Source: Paraburkholderia rhizosphaerae
Lineage (GTDB): Bacteria > Pseudomonadota > Gammaproteobacteria > Burkholderiales > Burkholderiaceae
DNA: 64,000 nucleotides
Assembly (NCBI RefSeq): GCF_004366595.1
Contig: NZ_SORE01000008.1
Span: 124,001 to 188,000, forward strand
Direction of reading: 5' to 3'
Under the pieces are notes generated by a model that was given only the letters and a program-made list of their open reading frames with translations, was not told the DNA's origin and made no database searches. This document shows, in pieces, positions 1-8,076 of the stretch. Positions within the stretch are counted from its first letter, which is position 1. Each line of letters starts with the position of its first letter. The position numbers and the translations under genes were made by a program.

Positions 1-218
1 CGAACGTGCTGATGGTGCCCGACCTCGAAGCGGGCAATATGCTCGCGAAGAGTCTGTCGTTTCTGGCTGGAGCGGATGCGGCAGGGGTCGTGCTCGGTGC
101 GCGCGTGCCGATCATCCTGACGAGCCGCGCGGATTCCGTGACGACGCGTCTGGCGTCGTGCGCGGTCGCGGCGCTGGTTGCGCAATCGCGCGCTGCAACG
201 GCCAAAGTAATGGGGTAA
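1..218 (+). CDS. Phosphate acetyltransferase, C-terminal fragment (5' end outside window)
   Basis: Only the last ~72 codons are present, read in the frame that begins at base 3 and ending with TAA at 216-218. The visible text (VPDLEAGNMLAK, GADAAGVVLGARVPI, LTSRADS) is the conserved C-terminal signature of phosphate acetyl/butyryltransferases, including the fused enoyl-CoA hydratase/phosphotransacetylase form common in Burkholderiales. The enzyme interconverts acetyl-CoA and acetyl phosphate in the cytoplasm. The acetate kinase gene starts four bases downstream, so the two form the classical Pta-AckA overflow and energy-conserving pair. Whether the N-terminal part is the fused hydratase type cannot be seen here. 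Confidence 0.85.
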   Translation, partial: NVLMVPDLEAGNMLAKSLSFLAGADAAGVVLGARVPIILTSRADSVTTRLASCAVAALVAQSRAATAKVMG

Positions 219-222
219 CGCA

Positions 223-1407
223 ATGACCGATGTGATTCTCGTATTGAACGCGGGCTCGTCGAGCATCAAGTTTCGCTCTTACGCGATCGAAGGTGACGAA
301 CTCGGACTCGGACTGCATGGGCAGATCGAAGGGCTGTTTACGTCGCCGCGTTTCATCGCTTACGACCGCAACGGTGACCAGGCTGGCGAGAAGCGCTGGG
401 GCGACGGCACTGCGCTGTCGCATGAGGACGGCATTCAATACATCTCGCAGTTTTTGACCACCCATCGCGGCGACAACCATCTGGTCGCGGTCGGACACCG
501 TGTCGTACATGGCGGCGAGAAGTTCACGAAGGCGGTGCTCGCGACACCGGAGGTCGTCGACGAACTCGACAAGTTGACGCCGCTCGCGCCGCTGCATCAA
601 CCGCACAATCTGAAGCCGATCCGGATCGTTGCGGCGATGCATCCGGATTTGCCGCAGGTCGCGTGCTTCGATACCGCGTTTCATCGCTCGCAAGCCGAAC
701 TGGCGCAAGCCTTCGCGCTGCCCGAATCGATTACATCGCGCGGTGTGCGGCGCTATGGTTTTCACGGGCTGTCGTACGAATATATCGCGCAGGCGCTGCC
801 GAATTTCTCGAAACGCGCCGCGCAAGGACGCACGATCGTCGCGCATCTGGGCAATGGCGCGAGCATGTGCGCGATCGACGCGGGCCGCAGTGTCGCGAGC
901 ACGATGGGCTTCACTGCCGTCGACGGGCTGATGATGGGCACGCGCTGCGGCAGTCTCGATCCGGGCGTGATGCTCTATCTGCTCGAAGAACTGCACATGA
1001 GTACGCAAGCGATCGAAGACCTGATCTACAAGGAGTCGGGCTTGCTCGGCGTGTCGGGTGTGTCCGGCGATATGCGTAAATTGCTTGCAAGCGATGCGCC
1101 GCGCGCGCGTTTCGCGATCGATCTGTACACATACCGGATCGGGCGTGAGATTGGTTCGCTTGCGGCGGCGTTGCAAGGGCTCGATGCACTCGTGTTTACC
1201 GCTGGCATCGGCGAAAACTCCGCGGAAATTCGTCGACGTGCGGCTGCGCAGGCGGCGTGGCTCGGTATCGAACTGGACGCCGCTGCGAACGATGCCAGCG
1301 TGCCATGCATCAGCGCGCCTTCGAGCAAGGTCGAAGTGTGGGCTATTCCGACCGACGAAGAACGGATGATCGCGCGTCACACGCGCGCGGTCGTCGATGC
1401 ATTGTGA
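223..1407 (+). CDS. ackA: Acetate kinase
   Basis: A 394-residue protein, the usual length for acetate kinases. It starts with the family's N-terminal phosphate-binding motif (VLNAGSSSIKF, residues ~7-17), and carries GHRVVHGG (~91-98), the catalytic-region GFHGLSYEY and the acetokinase signature HLGNGASMCAIDAGRSVAST near residue 210, then GTRCGSLDPG and a C-terminal TAGIGENSAEIR. It converts acetyl phosphate plus ADP to acetate plus ATP. The ATG follows the phosphotransacetylase stop by 4 bases, so the two are co-transcribed, probably with fabI (start 41 bases after the ackA stop). Such pta-ackA-fabI groupings occur in stress/low-oxygen loci of Burkholderia (known for the group; inferred here). 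Confidence 0.95.
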   Translation: MTDVILVLNAGSSSIKFRSYAIEGDELGLGLHGQIEGLFTSPRFIAYDRNGDQAGEKRWGDGTALSHEDGIQYISQFLTTHRGDNHLVAVGHRVVHGGEKFTKAVLATPEVVDELDKLTPLAPLHQPHNLKPIRIVAAMHPDLPQVACFDTAFHRSQAELAQAFALPESITSRGVRRYGFHGLSYEYIAQALPNFSKRAAQGRTIVAHLGNGASMCAIDAGRSVASTMGFTAVDGLMMGTRCGSLDPGVMLYLLEELHMSTQAIEDLIYKESGLLGVSGVSGDMRKLLASDAPRARFAIDLYTYRIGREIGSLAAALQGLDALVFTAGIGENSAEIRRRAAAQAAWLGIELDAAANDASVPCISAPSSKVEVWAIPTDEERMIARHTRAVVDAL

Positions 1408-1448
1408 CGGCTGTGATCGGCTATGACCCGCCAACAAGGAGCTCGACC

Positions 1449-2243
1449 ATGACGCAAGACGCTTCTGCGATGCCCGCGCGCCCGATCCTGAAAGACATGA
1501 AGGCGCTCGTCACCGGCATCGCAAACGAGCATTCGATCGCATACGGATGCGCGAAAGCCTTCCGCGAGTTAGGCGCCGACCTCGCGATCACCTATCCGGA
1601 CGAGAAGTCCAGGCGCTTTGTCGAACCAGTCGCAACCGAACTGGAAGCGGATATTTTCATGCCGCTCAATGCATCGAACCCGGACGATTTCGACGCGGTC
1701 TTTTCGCGCATTCGATCGGAATGGGGCAAGCTCGACATCCTCGTGCATTCGATTGCATGGGCGCCGAAGGATGATCTGCAAGGCGGCTTGCTCAACTGTT
1801 CGGCCGAAGGCTTTACGATTGCGATGAACATTTCGTGCCATTCGTTTATCCGGATGGCGCGCCTCGCGGCGCCGCTGATGAAAGACGGCGGCTCGATGTT
1901 CACGATGAGCTACTACGGCGCGAACAAGGTCGTGCCGAACTACAACGTGATGGGCCCGGTGAAAGCCGCGCTCGAAGCGAGCGCGCGATACCTCGCGTAC
2001 GAACTCGGGCCGCAGCGGATTCGCGTCCACCCCATTTCACCGGGGCCGCTCAAGACGCGTGCGGCGTCGGGCCTGAAAGACTTCGAACTGCTGCTGACCG
2101 AAGCGGCCGAGCGCGCGCCGCTTGGTGAACTGGTCGACATCATGGACGTCGGTTTCACGTGTGCGTTTCTCGCGACGCCATATGCGCGGCGTCTGTCGGG
2201 CGAGACCGTGTACGTCGACGGCGGCGTGCACATCATGGCTTAG
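1449..2243 (+). CDS. fabI: Enoyl-[acyl-carrier-protein] reductase, FabI type
   Basis: A 264-residue member of the classical-divergent short-chain dehydrogenases. ATG 1449 is preceded at 7 bases by AAGGAG (1436-1441); a longer upstream in-frame extension overlaps ackA and looks like read-through, so it was rejected. Visible marks are the altered nucleotide-binding motif VTGIANEHSIAYG near residue 20, LDILVHSIAWAP near 100, the active-site Tyr-x6-Lys (YNVMGPVK) and the C-terminal YVDGGVHIM. FabI reduces enoyl-ACP in the last step of fatty acid elongation. Its position beside pta-ackA rather than in a fab operon suggests an accessory copy serving a stress or fermentative state; a genome would be needed to confirm a second fabI. 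Confidence 0.9.
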   Translation: MTQDASAMPARPILKDMKALVTGIANEHSIAYGCAKAFRELGADLAITYPDEKSRRFVEPVATELEADIFMPLNASNPDDFDAVFSRIRSEWGKLDILVHSIAWAPKDDLQGGLLNCSAEGFTIAMNISCHSFIRMARLAAPLMKDGGSMFTMSYYGANKVVPNYNVMGPVKAALEASARYLAYELGPQRIRVHPISPGPLKTRAASGLKDFELLLTEAAERAPLGELVDIMDVGFTCAFLATPYARRLSGETVYVDGGVHIMA

Positions 2244-2287
2244 CACGGCGAGCATCGCCGTTTGTGTGAAAGGGAAGGAGATCGGCA

Positions 2288-2545
2288 ATGGCTGACATGG
2301 TGATTGGCAATATCGAAGACGGCACCTCGGATGAAGAGATTCAGGAACTGCTCGTCAAATACGGCTTTCCGGTCTACGACCATATCGAACATGTGCCGGG
2401 CGACGGATCGCGCCCTGCGGTGCTGTTGAGTTTCAAAGGAACCGAGCCGGCCGCGTTACGGATGCTACAACCGCGGATTCACAACCTGTTCTGGAAGAAT
2501 CGCCGGATCAATGTCGTAATCATGCAGGAACGCAGCGACGACTGA
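2288..2545 (+). CDS. Small RNA-recognition-motif-like protein
   Basis: An 85-residue protein with a strong ribosome site (AAGGAG) ahead of ATG 2288. The layout is one RRM-like beta-alpha-beta unit: MVIGNIEDGTSDEEIQELL (an RNP2-like strand and first helix), a mid strand AVLLSFKG in the RNP1-like position, and a last strand NVVIMQE. The aromatic residues that contact RNA in canonical RNP1 are weakly kept, so RNA binding is a reasonable but unproven role. It is the fourth gene of the pta-ackA-fabI run (45 bases after fabI) and is followed 24 bases later by an unknown gene, so probably co-expressed with both. Confidence 0.65.
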   Translation: MADMVIGNIEDGTSDEEIQELLVKYGFPVYDHIEHVPGDGSRPAVLLSFKGTEPAALRMLQPRIHNLFWKNRRINVVIMQERSDD

Positions 2546-2568
2546 TCCTGACGGGCGGGGCAGCGGAT

Positions 2569-3615
2569 ATGGGCTTTTTGAGCAGACTCTGGCGCGGTGC
2601 GAGCGGCACGGAGCACGGCGATACGCATGCGCATGCATCGAAGCACAGCGCAGCGGAAGTCACGCAAACGATCGCGCGCATTACAGGCGCGATTCCGCAA
2701 CTGCAGCTCGCGCGGCAATACGACACGCGCCTCGCACCCGCGGTGCGCGGCACGCTCGACTATGCGACCGACCTTGTCGCGGCGCTGCCGGCGCCACGCG
2801 ACGCGGCGGCAAGCACGTGGTCGAGCGACCCGTATATTCACGCGTTCTTCGCAACATCCGACGATGTTTGCACGACGTTCGGCCACTCGCAGGAATTGCG
2901 CGAATGGTTCGACGATCATATCGATTGCGCGGAAGTGTACGCGGTGCTCGGGATGGATATGGTCGAGCGCAGTGTGCTGGGTGTCGAGCAACGGGACGGC
3001 AAGACGCGCACCGACGTGCAGCAGACCACGGTCAGCTTTAGCGATCACCGGGTGCGGATCTGCGGGCGCAGCGAAGCCGAACTGCACGACGAAATCGTGC
3101 GGCGTCTGGTGGATCAACTGGCGCTCGAGGCGCTCGAGCAGATTGCGAGCGACAAGTCGCGCCGTGACGCACTCGAACAGGAGCGCGCGTTGTTGAAAAC
3201 GCGCTTGCAGTTGTTGCAGCGGCAGGGCGCCGGGATGCATGCGGTGATTGGCGCGGCGCCGCTCGAACTGGCCGAGGTCGCGCGGCTCCAGCGCGAGATC
3301 GAAGATAACGAACGCAACCTTGCGGAATTGGGCTTCAAAACCGAGGCTATTGAACGGCAGTTCGATCTGGTGCAACGCATCTATGCGGACCCGGCGGTGC
3401 ACACGTATGTGACAGTCAAGCAGTTGCGACTCGACCAGATGAATGTGGTGGTCGATGCAAAATCCACGCGGCCCGCTGCGGATATTGAGCTGCGTATTGC
3501 GCGCATTCCTGCGTATCCGTCTGAAATGCGTGCGTTCGCGATTGTGCGCTTCAAGCGTGCGGATTTGCCGCCGGCAGCGAGTCTGTTTGGGGATACGCGC
3601 CGGGTGATCGTTTGA
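2569..3615 (+). CDS. Conserved protein of unknown function with central coiled coil
   Basis: A 348-residue soluble protein that I do not recognise as a named family. There is no signal peptide or membrane segment. Residues ~1-130 are mixed with several Trp/Phe/Asp-rich stretches; ~165-275 is strongly helical and charged, with heptad-like Leu spacing (LALEALEQIASDK, ERALLKTRLQLLQRQ, REIEDNERNLAELG), typical of coiled coil and thus oligomerisation. The end (~300-348) is a basic beta-rich segment. The gene follows the RRM-like protein with 24 bases between and closes the + strand run, since a hairpin plus T6 lies 15 bases past its stop. Likely a stress-linked accessory protein by context only. 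Confidence 0.7.
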   Translation: MGFLSRLWRGASGTEHGDTHAHASKHSAAEVTQTIARITGAIPQLQLARQYDTRLAPAVRGTLDYATDLVAALPAPRDAAASTWSSDPYIHAFFATSDDVCTTFGHSQELREWFDDHIDCAEVYAVLGMDMVERSVLGVEQRDGKTRTDVQQTTVSFSDHRVRICGRSEAELHDEIVRRLVDQLALEALEQIASDKSRRDALEQERALLKTRLQLLQRQGAGMHAVIGAAPLELAEVARLQREIEDNERNLAELGFKTEAIERQFDLVQRIYADPAVHTYVTVKQLRLDQMNVVVDAKSTRPAADIELRIARIPAYPSEMRAFAIVRFKRADLPPAASLFGDTRRVIV

Positions 3616-3630
3616 CAGCGGGGTTGGCGT

Positions 3631-3667
3631 GGGCGCGCGCACGCACGGTACGCCGCGCGCTTTTTTC
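3631..3667 (+). terminator. Rho-independent terminator after the pta-ackA-fabI run
   Basis: GCGCGCG (3633-3639) pairs with CGCGCGC (3654-3660) around a 14-base loop and is followed directly by six T (3661-3666). It lies just beyond the stop of the preceding gene and fits an intrinsic terminator. Confidence 0.65.
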
Positions 3668-3817
3668 CTGTCGTCACGACGCTTCAATGCGGCATCATTG
3701 ACCGTCCAGCATGATCGACGAATCGGATCGCCTTAACGCTAGACAGGCGGAAAGTTAACTGGCAGGATAAACCCCTCGCGGATAAAGCCGTTCTGAATTG
3801 TCGTGAAGTTCAACTCA

Positions 3818-3892
3818 ATGAAAATCCACGCTCGCCAAGCTCTCGTGCATTCGATGCGTATGCCCCAGGAAGGGTATTCCCCCGGGCGCTGA
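3818..3892 (+). CDS. Putative Met-containing leader peptide of the metG attenuator
   Basis: A 24-codon ORF, ATG 3818 to TGA 3890-3892, in the leader of the methionyl-tRNA synthetase gene. It reads MKIHARQALVHSMRMPQE and ends GYSPGR; Met codons stand at positions 13 and 15, immediately before and at the rise of the first terminator hairpin (3862-3896). That placement of cognate codons is the hallmark of ribosome-mediated attenuation. The weak point is the poor ribosome site (only GAAG nearby) and just two internal Met codons. Treat as a hypothesis; the ORF may be chance. Confidence 0.3.
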   Translation: MKIHARQALVHSMRMPQEGYSPGR

Positions 3893-3901
3893 GGGCTTTT
3901 T
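3862..3901 (+). terminator. First terminator-like hairpin in the metG leader
   Basis: GCCC (3862-3865) can pair with GGGC (3893-3896), with an inner GGG/CCC helix around TATT (3872-3881), followed by TTTTT (3897-3901). Alternative pairing of CCCC (3863-3866) with GGG (3884-3886) is possible, which would compete with the terminator. It may be an attenuator. Confidence 0.45.
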
Positions 3902-3909
3902 GCTTCTAA

Positions 3910-3943
3910 AAAAGGGACGCCGCTGGCGTCCCTTTTCATTTTT
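3910..3943 (+). terminator. Second, perfect terminator hairpin abutting the metG ribosome site
   Basis: A perfect 12-bp stem (3910-3921 with 3925-3936, core GGGACGCC/GGCGTCCC, loop GCT) is followed by CATTTTT (3937-3943). The T-run touches the GGAG ribosome site (3944-3947) of metG, so any metG transcript starting upstream must read through it. That location argues for regulated termination (attenuation or riboswitch-like control) or for an unseen upstream small RNA ending here with metG started from within. Confidence 0.7.
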
Positions 3944-3953
3944 GGAGCGGCAA

Positions 3954-5495
3954 ATGACTTACCGTTACATCACCACGCCGATTTATTACGTGAACGACCG
4001 GCCCCATCTGGGGCACGCTTACGCGAGCGTCCATGCCGACATCATGGCGCGCTACCTGCGCGCGGCGGGCCATCAGGTAGTGCTGCTGACCGGTGCGGAC
4101 GAGCATGGCGAGAAAATCGCCAAGGCTGCGATGTTGGCCAACGAAGCGCCTCGCGCGTTCGCGGAACGCCATGCAAGGACGTTTGAAGAAGCGTGGCGGC
4201 GCCTGGCGGTCGAACCGGACCTGTTCATTCGCACCACCGCGCCTGCGCACGCGAAGGTTGTCTCCAATTGCCTGACGCGGCTTTTCAAAGCGGGTGAAAT
4301 CTATCTGGCCGACTATGAAGGGCTTTACTCGGTCGGCCAGGAGCGGTTTGTCACGGAAAAGGAACTGGTGGACGGCAAACTGCCCGAGGACAAGGAACCG
4401 CCCGTGTTGCGGCGCGAACCCAACTATTTTTTCCGCATGGAGGCGCACCGCGACTGGGTGCGCCAACTACTGCTGGATACCCCGGACCTGATTCAGCCGA
4501 CGCAATACCGCAACGAAATCCTGAAGCTACTGGAAGAGCCCATTGGTGACCTGAGTATCTCGCGCCCGGTGGATCGGCTCGACTGGGGCATCCCGATTCC
4601 GTGGGATGCAGGACATGTGACTTACGTCTGGTTCGATGCGCTGCTCAGCTACGTTTCGCCGCTCGGCTATCCGGAACATTCCACCTTCGGTGATTACTGG
4701 CCGTCGGTGCGGCACGTGATCGGCAAAGACATCCTGCGCACACATACCCTGTTCTGGCTGAGCATCACGCATGCGCTGGGAATCCCGCCATATCGACGGC
4801 TGCACGTGTCCGGGCATCTGCTCGGCTCCGATGGTCGCAAGATGAGCAAGTCGCTCGGCAACGGTGTCGATCCGCTAGAGGCTGCGGACACGTACGGCGT
4901 CGATGCATTGCGCTACACGCTGATCCGCGAGGTCAGCTTCGGCTTTGACGGAATAATCAGTCACGCCGTGATTGAACAGCGGCTCAACCGCGACCTCGCT
5001 GATAACCTGGGCAACCTGGTGGCCCGTACGCTTGCGATGGTGATCAGGTACCGCGGCGGATCAGTGCCCGCGCCGAAGGTTATCGAGGCGTCGGAACATG
5101 CGCTTATCGCGCGGGCGAGCGAGTTGCCAGGCGCCGTTCTGGCGCTGGTCGAAGAGATGAAACTGGGCCGTGCCGCGGAGCGGGTGATGGAGTTCGTAAC
5201 AGAGCTAAACGGCTATGTCGCGAGCAGTGCGCCATGGGCGCTCGCGAAAGACAGCGGGGCGTCCGACCGGCTCGATACGGTGCTCCATACGCTGTTGGAG
5301 GGGATATACAGTGTTTCGAACCTGCTTTCTCCGGTGATGCCCGGCAAGATGTCCGAGTTGCGATCCTTACTCGGCGTCTGCGCCGCACCGGTCTGGAACT
5401 TGCGTTGGGGCGAAGGCGTGAAACCGGGAAGCAGAATCAACGAGGGCATTCTGTTTCCGAAGCGAATCAGCACGGATATCGTAGAACGTGAATAG
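3954..5495 (+). CDS. metG: Methionyl-tRNA synthetase, short zinc-knuckle-less form
   Basis: A 513-residue class I aminoacyl-tRNA synthetase that charges tRNA-Met. ATG 3954 has GGAG at 3944-3947; an in-frame upstream extension lies inside the hairpin and was rejected. The nucleotide-binding HIGH-like motif is HLGH (~residue 19), TGADEHGEK follows near 45, and KMSKSLGN (~299-306) is the KMSKS loop. In the connective region the cysteines of zinc-binding MetRS are absent (YSVGQERF, GKLPEDKEP), and there is no C-terminal Trbp111-like domain, which fits the MetRS-2/organelle-like class rather than the ~700-residue enzyme usual for proteobacteria. It stands alone, so it may be a second, perhaps acquired or inhibitor-resistant, copy. 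The leader suggests regulated termination. Confidence 0.93.
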   Translation: MTYRYITTPIYYVNDRPHLGHAYASVHADIMARYLRAAGHQVVLLTGADEHGEKIAKAAMLANEAPRAFAERHARTFEEAWRRLAVEPDLFIRTTAPAHAKVVSNCLTRLFKAGEIYLADYEGLYSVGQERFVTEKELVDGKLPEDKEPPVLRREPNYFFRMEAHRDWVRQLLLDTPDLIQPTQYRNEILKLLEEPIGDLSISRPVDRLDWGIPIPWDAGHVTYVWFDALLSYVSPLGYPEHSTFGDYWPSVRHVIGKDILRTHTLFWLSITHALGIPPYRRLHVSGHLLGSDGRKMSKSLGNGVDPLEAADTYGVDALRYTLIREVSFGFDGIISHAVIEQRLNRDLADNLGNLVARTLAMVIRYRGGSVPAPKVIEASEHALIARASELPGAVLALVEEMKLGRAAERVMEFVTELNGYVASSAPWALAKDSGASDRLDTVLHTLLEGIYSVSNLLSPVMPGKMSELRSLLGVCAAPVWNLRWGEGVKPGSRINEGILFPKRISTDIVERE

Positions 5496-5684
5496 CCGTA
5501 TGACGATGGCGAAGAACGCCGGACCCGTTGTCTGAGCATCGTCACGTGAATGTCCGCGGTGCTGCGGCGATATTTGCCGCTCCGTCGTTGCCTTTCAGTC
5601 CTCCATTTCCTAACCTGACCAGAGTGGCTCGCATCGCTGATCGTTGGCGATCCATCAGATCATGCGTTCTATTGGAGGTCCAAA

Positions 5685-6332
5685 GTGTCCTTTGATCAAA
5701 CCGGGACGGGTGTCGTTTTCATCGATCCGCAAGTCGACGTCTTAAGCAAGAAAGGCAAGAACTGGGGCGCGGTTGGAGCAAGCGTCACAGAGAATAAGAC
5801 CGTGGAAAACATGGTACGAATTTTCAAGGCGGCAAAGTCCGCGAAGTTCCCGGTGTTCATATCGCCGCATTATTTTTTCCCGACCGATCGTGCATGGAAA
5901 TTCAATGGACCGCTCGAGGCGGATGAATTCGCGACCGGCACCTTCGCGCGCAGTGGTTCGCTGAGTCTGGACGGTTTCGAAGGCTCAGGCGCCGACTGGC
6001 TCGATGAGTTCAAGCAATACATCAACGATGGCGAGACGGTCGTCGTCAGTCCGCACAAAGTGTTCGGACCACAGACCAACGATCTCGTCCTTCAGTTGCG
6101 CAAGCGGCGAGTGAGAACGGTGGTACTTGGCGGCATGCTCGCCAACATGTGCGTGGAGTCACATCTGCGCGATCTGCTCGAACAGGGCTTTGAGGTGTAT
6201 GTGGTCAGCGATGCGACGGCCGGGCCGCGCCATCCCGTTTGGGGCGACGGATACAAGGCGGCGATGATCAACTACGCATTTCTCGCACACCGCGTGATGA
6301 CCACCGATGAAGTTGTGGCTTCAATGAAGTGA
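5685..6332 (+). CDS. Isochorismatase-family cysteine hydrolase
   Basis: A 215-residue protein with GTG start 5685 preceded by GGAGGT (5674-5679). The catalytic triad of the family is visible: Asp14 (FIDPQVDV), Lys in SPHKVFG (~125) and Cys156 (LANMCVESHLRD). The fold is the Rossmann-like isochorismatase/nicotinamidase type; typical reactions are hydrolysis of amides or N-carbamoyl groups. The substrate is not evident. The gene is a single unit with gaps of 189 bases upstream and 290 downstream, so it likely has its own promoter. No partner enzyme is adjacent. Confidence 0.8.
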   Translation: MSFDQTGTGVVFIDPQVDVLSKKGKNWGAVGASVTENKTVENMVRIFKAAKSAKFPVFISPHYFFPTDRAWKFNGPLEADEFATGTFARSGSLSLDGFEGSGADWLDEFKQYINDGETVVVSPHKVFGPQTNDLVLQLRKRRVRTVVLGGMLANMCVESHLRDLLEQGFEVYVVSDATAGPRHPVWGDGYKAAMINYAFLAHRVMTTDEVVASMK

Positions 6333-6428
6333 TGCGTCGGAACGAGCGCGTCACATAGCGAACGCCGACGAGGCCCAGCCAACCTTGCGCGAGTCGCATC
6401 AATTCCGTTTCCTCGCACAACATGACCG

Positions 6429-6455
6429 CATGCGTTCGCGTATCGCGAACGCATG
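6429..6455. promoter_or_regulatory. Perfect inverted repeat between hydrolase and SDR genes
   Basis: Two 12-base arms, CATGCGTTCGCG (6429-6440) and CGCGAACGCATG (6444-6455), flank TAT. No T-run follows, so a terminator is less likely than an operator for a dimeric regulator controlling the SDR gene starting at 6623. No regulator gene is adjacent. Confidence 0.4.
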
Positions 6456-6622
6456 ATCCAATCTCTCCAATCAAATCCAGTCATGCGACGTCCCACATAC
6501 GAGGAACGTTTATCGCTACTCGTCGCGCATACGTTTACGATTTGAAGACAAGGCGAGGCCTTAGGTAATATCGCTTCCTTGGTTCGCTGGCTCAATCTTT
6601 CTTCATTTCTGGAGACTTCATC

Positions 6623-7480
6623 ATGACTTCATCGACGACGCCCGTCTGGTTCATCACCGGTTGTTCGACCGGCTTCGGCCGTGAACTGGCGCAGGCGGTG
6701 CTTGCGCGCGGCTGGCGCTGCGTGGCGACCGCGCGTAACAAGGCGTCGCTCGCTGATCTTGCGGACGCCGCGGCAGGCGACAGGCTTCTGACGCTCGATC
6801 TCGACGTGACCGACACGAAGCAGATCAGTACGAGCGTCGATGCGGCGCTCAGGAAATTCGGCGCAATCGACGTGCTGGTCAACAATGCGGGTTATGGCTA
6901 TCAGACGTCGATCGAGGAGGGCGTCGAGGCCGAAATTCGCGCGCAGTTCGACGTCAACGTGTTCGGCCTGTTCGCGATGACGCGCGCGGTGTTGCCCGCG
7001 ATGCGCGCGCGCCGCAAGGGTCACGTGCTGAATATCACGTCGCTCGCGGGTCTCGCTGGCTACGCGGGCTCGGGTTATTACGCGGCGAGCAAACACGCTG
7101 TCGAAGGCTGGTCGGATTCGCTTGCGGTGGAAGTCGGTCCGCTTGGCATCAAGGTCATCTGTATCGAGCCAGGTCCGTTCCGCACCGACTGGGCTGGCCG
7201 GTCGCTGAAGCAGACGCCGAACCGCATCGCCGACTACGCGGAAACCGCTGGCAAGCGGATGCAGGTCACCGCGCAAAGCAGTGGCGGGCAGCAGGGCGAC
7301 CCGGTGCGCGCGGCGCAGGCGATGCTGACGATCACCGAAGTCAGCGATCCGCCGCGCAATCTGGTGCTGGGTGCGGCGTCGCTCAATGGCGGCACCGAAC
7401 GGCTGCGCGCGTTGCTGGCCGATATCGAAAAGTGGCGCGACCTGAGCCTCGGCGCGGATTTCCCGGCAAGCGGCAAGTGA
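6623..7480 (+). CDS. Short-chain dehydrogenase/reductase (classical SDR)
   Basis: A 285-residue cytoplasmic oxidoreductase. GGAG lies 9 bases ahead of ATG 6623. The NAD(P)-binding motif TGCSTGFG (~13-20), NNAG (~90), the catalytic Ser in NITSLAG and the YYAASKH Tyr-x3-Lys (~151-157) are all present, followed by the PGPFRTDW segment. TGCSTGFGR and the long C-terminal part match the oxidoreductases of the retinol-dehydrogenase-like group; the basic residues after the first strand (ARN) favour NADP(H). Substrate unknown; isolated gene. Confidence 0.85.
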   Translation: MTSSTTPVWFITGCSTGFGRELAQAVLARGWRCVATARNKASLADLADAAAGDRLLTLDLDVTDTKQISTSVDAALRKFGAIDVLVNNAGYGYQTSIEEGVEAEIRAQFDVNVFGLFAMTRAVLPAMRARRKGHVLNITSLAGLAGYAGSGYYAASKHAVEGWSDSLAVEVGPLGIKVICIEPGPFRTDWAGRSLKQTPNRIADYAETAGKRMQVTAQSSGGQQGDPVRAAQAMLTITEVSDPPRNLVLGAASLNGGTERLRALLADIEKWRDLSLGADFPASGK

Positions 7481-7648
7481 CGCAACAAGGTCTGGCTGCT
7501 GGTGGCCCTGCAGCGGTCAGATCATTTGCATGGACCCGCGATCCGAAGTGTGTGCTCGGGGCGCGGGCCATTAAAGCCTACGCAGCCAATGCAGCCAATG
7601 CGCCCACCATCGCCTGACGGCGCCGATCCGCGCTGCGCCGCAGTCCGC

Positions 7649-8032
7649 TTAAGCGTCAATCTGGTAAGGCCGGGTCATGATCTCAAGAAAATGACCGTCT
7701 GGATCGTCGAAATAGACGCCGCGGCCGCCGTTGTGCCGATAGGTTTCGCCCGCGCGCTGCTTGCTGGGATCGGCCCAATACTGAAGCCCTCGTTCACGAA
7801 TTCGAGCAAACGCGCGGTCGAATTCGTCCTCGCTGGCCAGAAACGCATAGTGTTGCATTGAAATCGGGCCGTCCCTTTCGAAGAAGTCGAGCGACACGCC
7901 GTTGTCGAGTTGAACGACCAGCATCTGCCCGAATGGAACGGGAGCCGGAAGCCCGAGGATATCGATGATGAAGCGGGTCGACTTCTGCTTATCGCTGCAC
8001 CAGACGATCGTGTGGTTTAGCTGTATGCCCAT
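7649..8032 (-). CDS. VOC (glyoxalase/dioxygenase-fold) family protein
   Basis: A 127-residue single-domain vicinal-oxygen-chelate protein with two beta-alpha-beta-beta-beta repeats. Likely metal ligands are His7 (LNHTIVW), a His in the middle (MQHYAF) and Glu near residue 117 (GHFLEIMTRPY). The stretch GRGVYFDDPDGHFLE is the typical VOC C-terminal signature. The family includes glyoxalase, fosfomycin-resistance enzymes and extradiol dioxygenases; nothing here decides among them. Convergent with the SDR gene on the left. Confidence 0.8.
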   Translation of the reverse strand: MGIQLNHTIVWCSDKQKSTRFIIDILGLPAPVPFGQMLVVQLDNGVSLDFFERDGPISMQHYAFLASEDEFDRAFARIRERGLQYWADPSKQRAGETYRHNGGRGVYFDDPDGHFLEIMTRPYQIDA

Positions 8033-8076
8033 GTTGCGGCCTCACTGAACGCGACTGCGCGAGCCGATCCGACTCG

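Noticed and set aside
112..1437. 441-codon - strand ORF opposite acetate kinase
   Set aside because: Arg-rich translation without family features; high GC makes long antisense frames common. The acetate kinase frame is certain.
2479..3687. 402-codon - strand ORF opposite the coiled-coil protein
   Set aside because: Arg/His-rich shadow of the + strand gene with no ribosome site.
3739..3939. 66-codon - strand ORF in the metG leader
   Set aside because: It starts inside the hairpin, has no ribosome site and is not protein-like.
3616..3953. T-box, SAM riboswitch or tRNA upstream of metG
   Set aside because: No T-box UGGN antiterminator sequence, specifier stem, tRNA cloverleaf or SAM-type core could be found; only terminator hairpins and a mini-ORF are supported.
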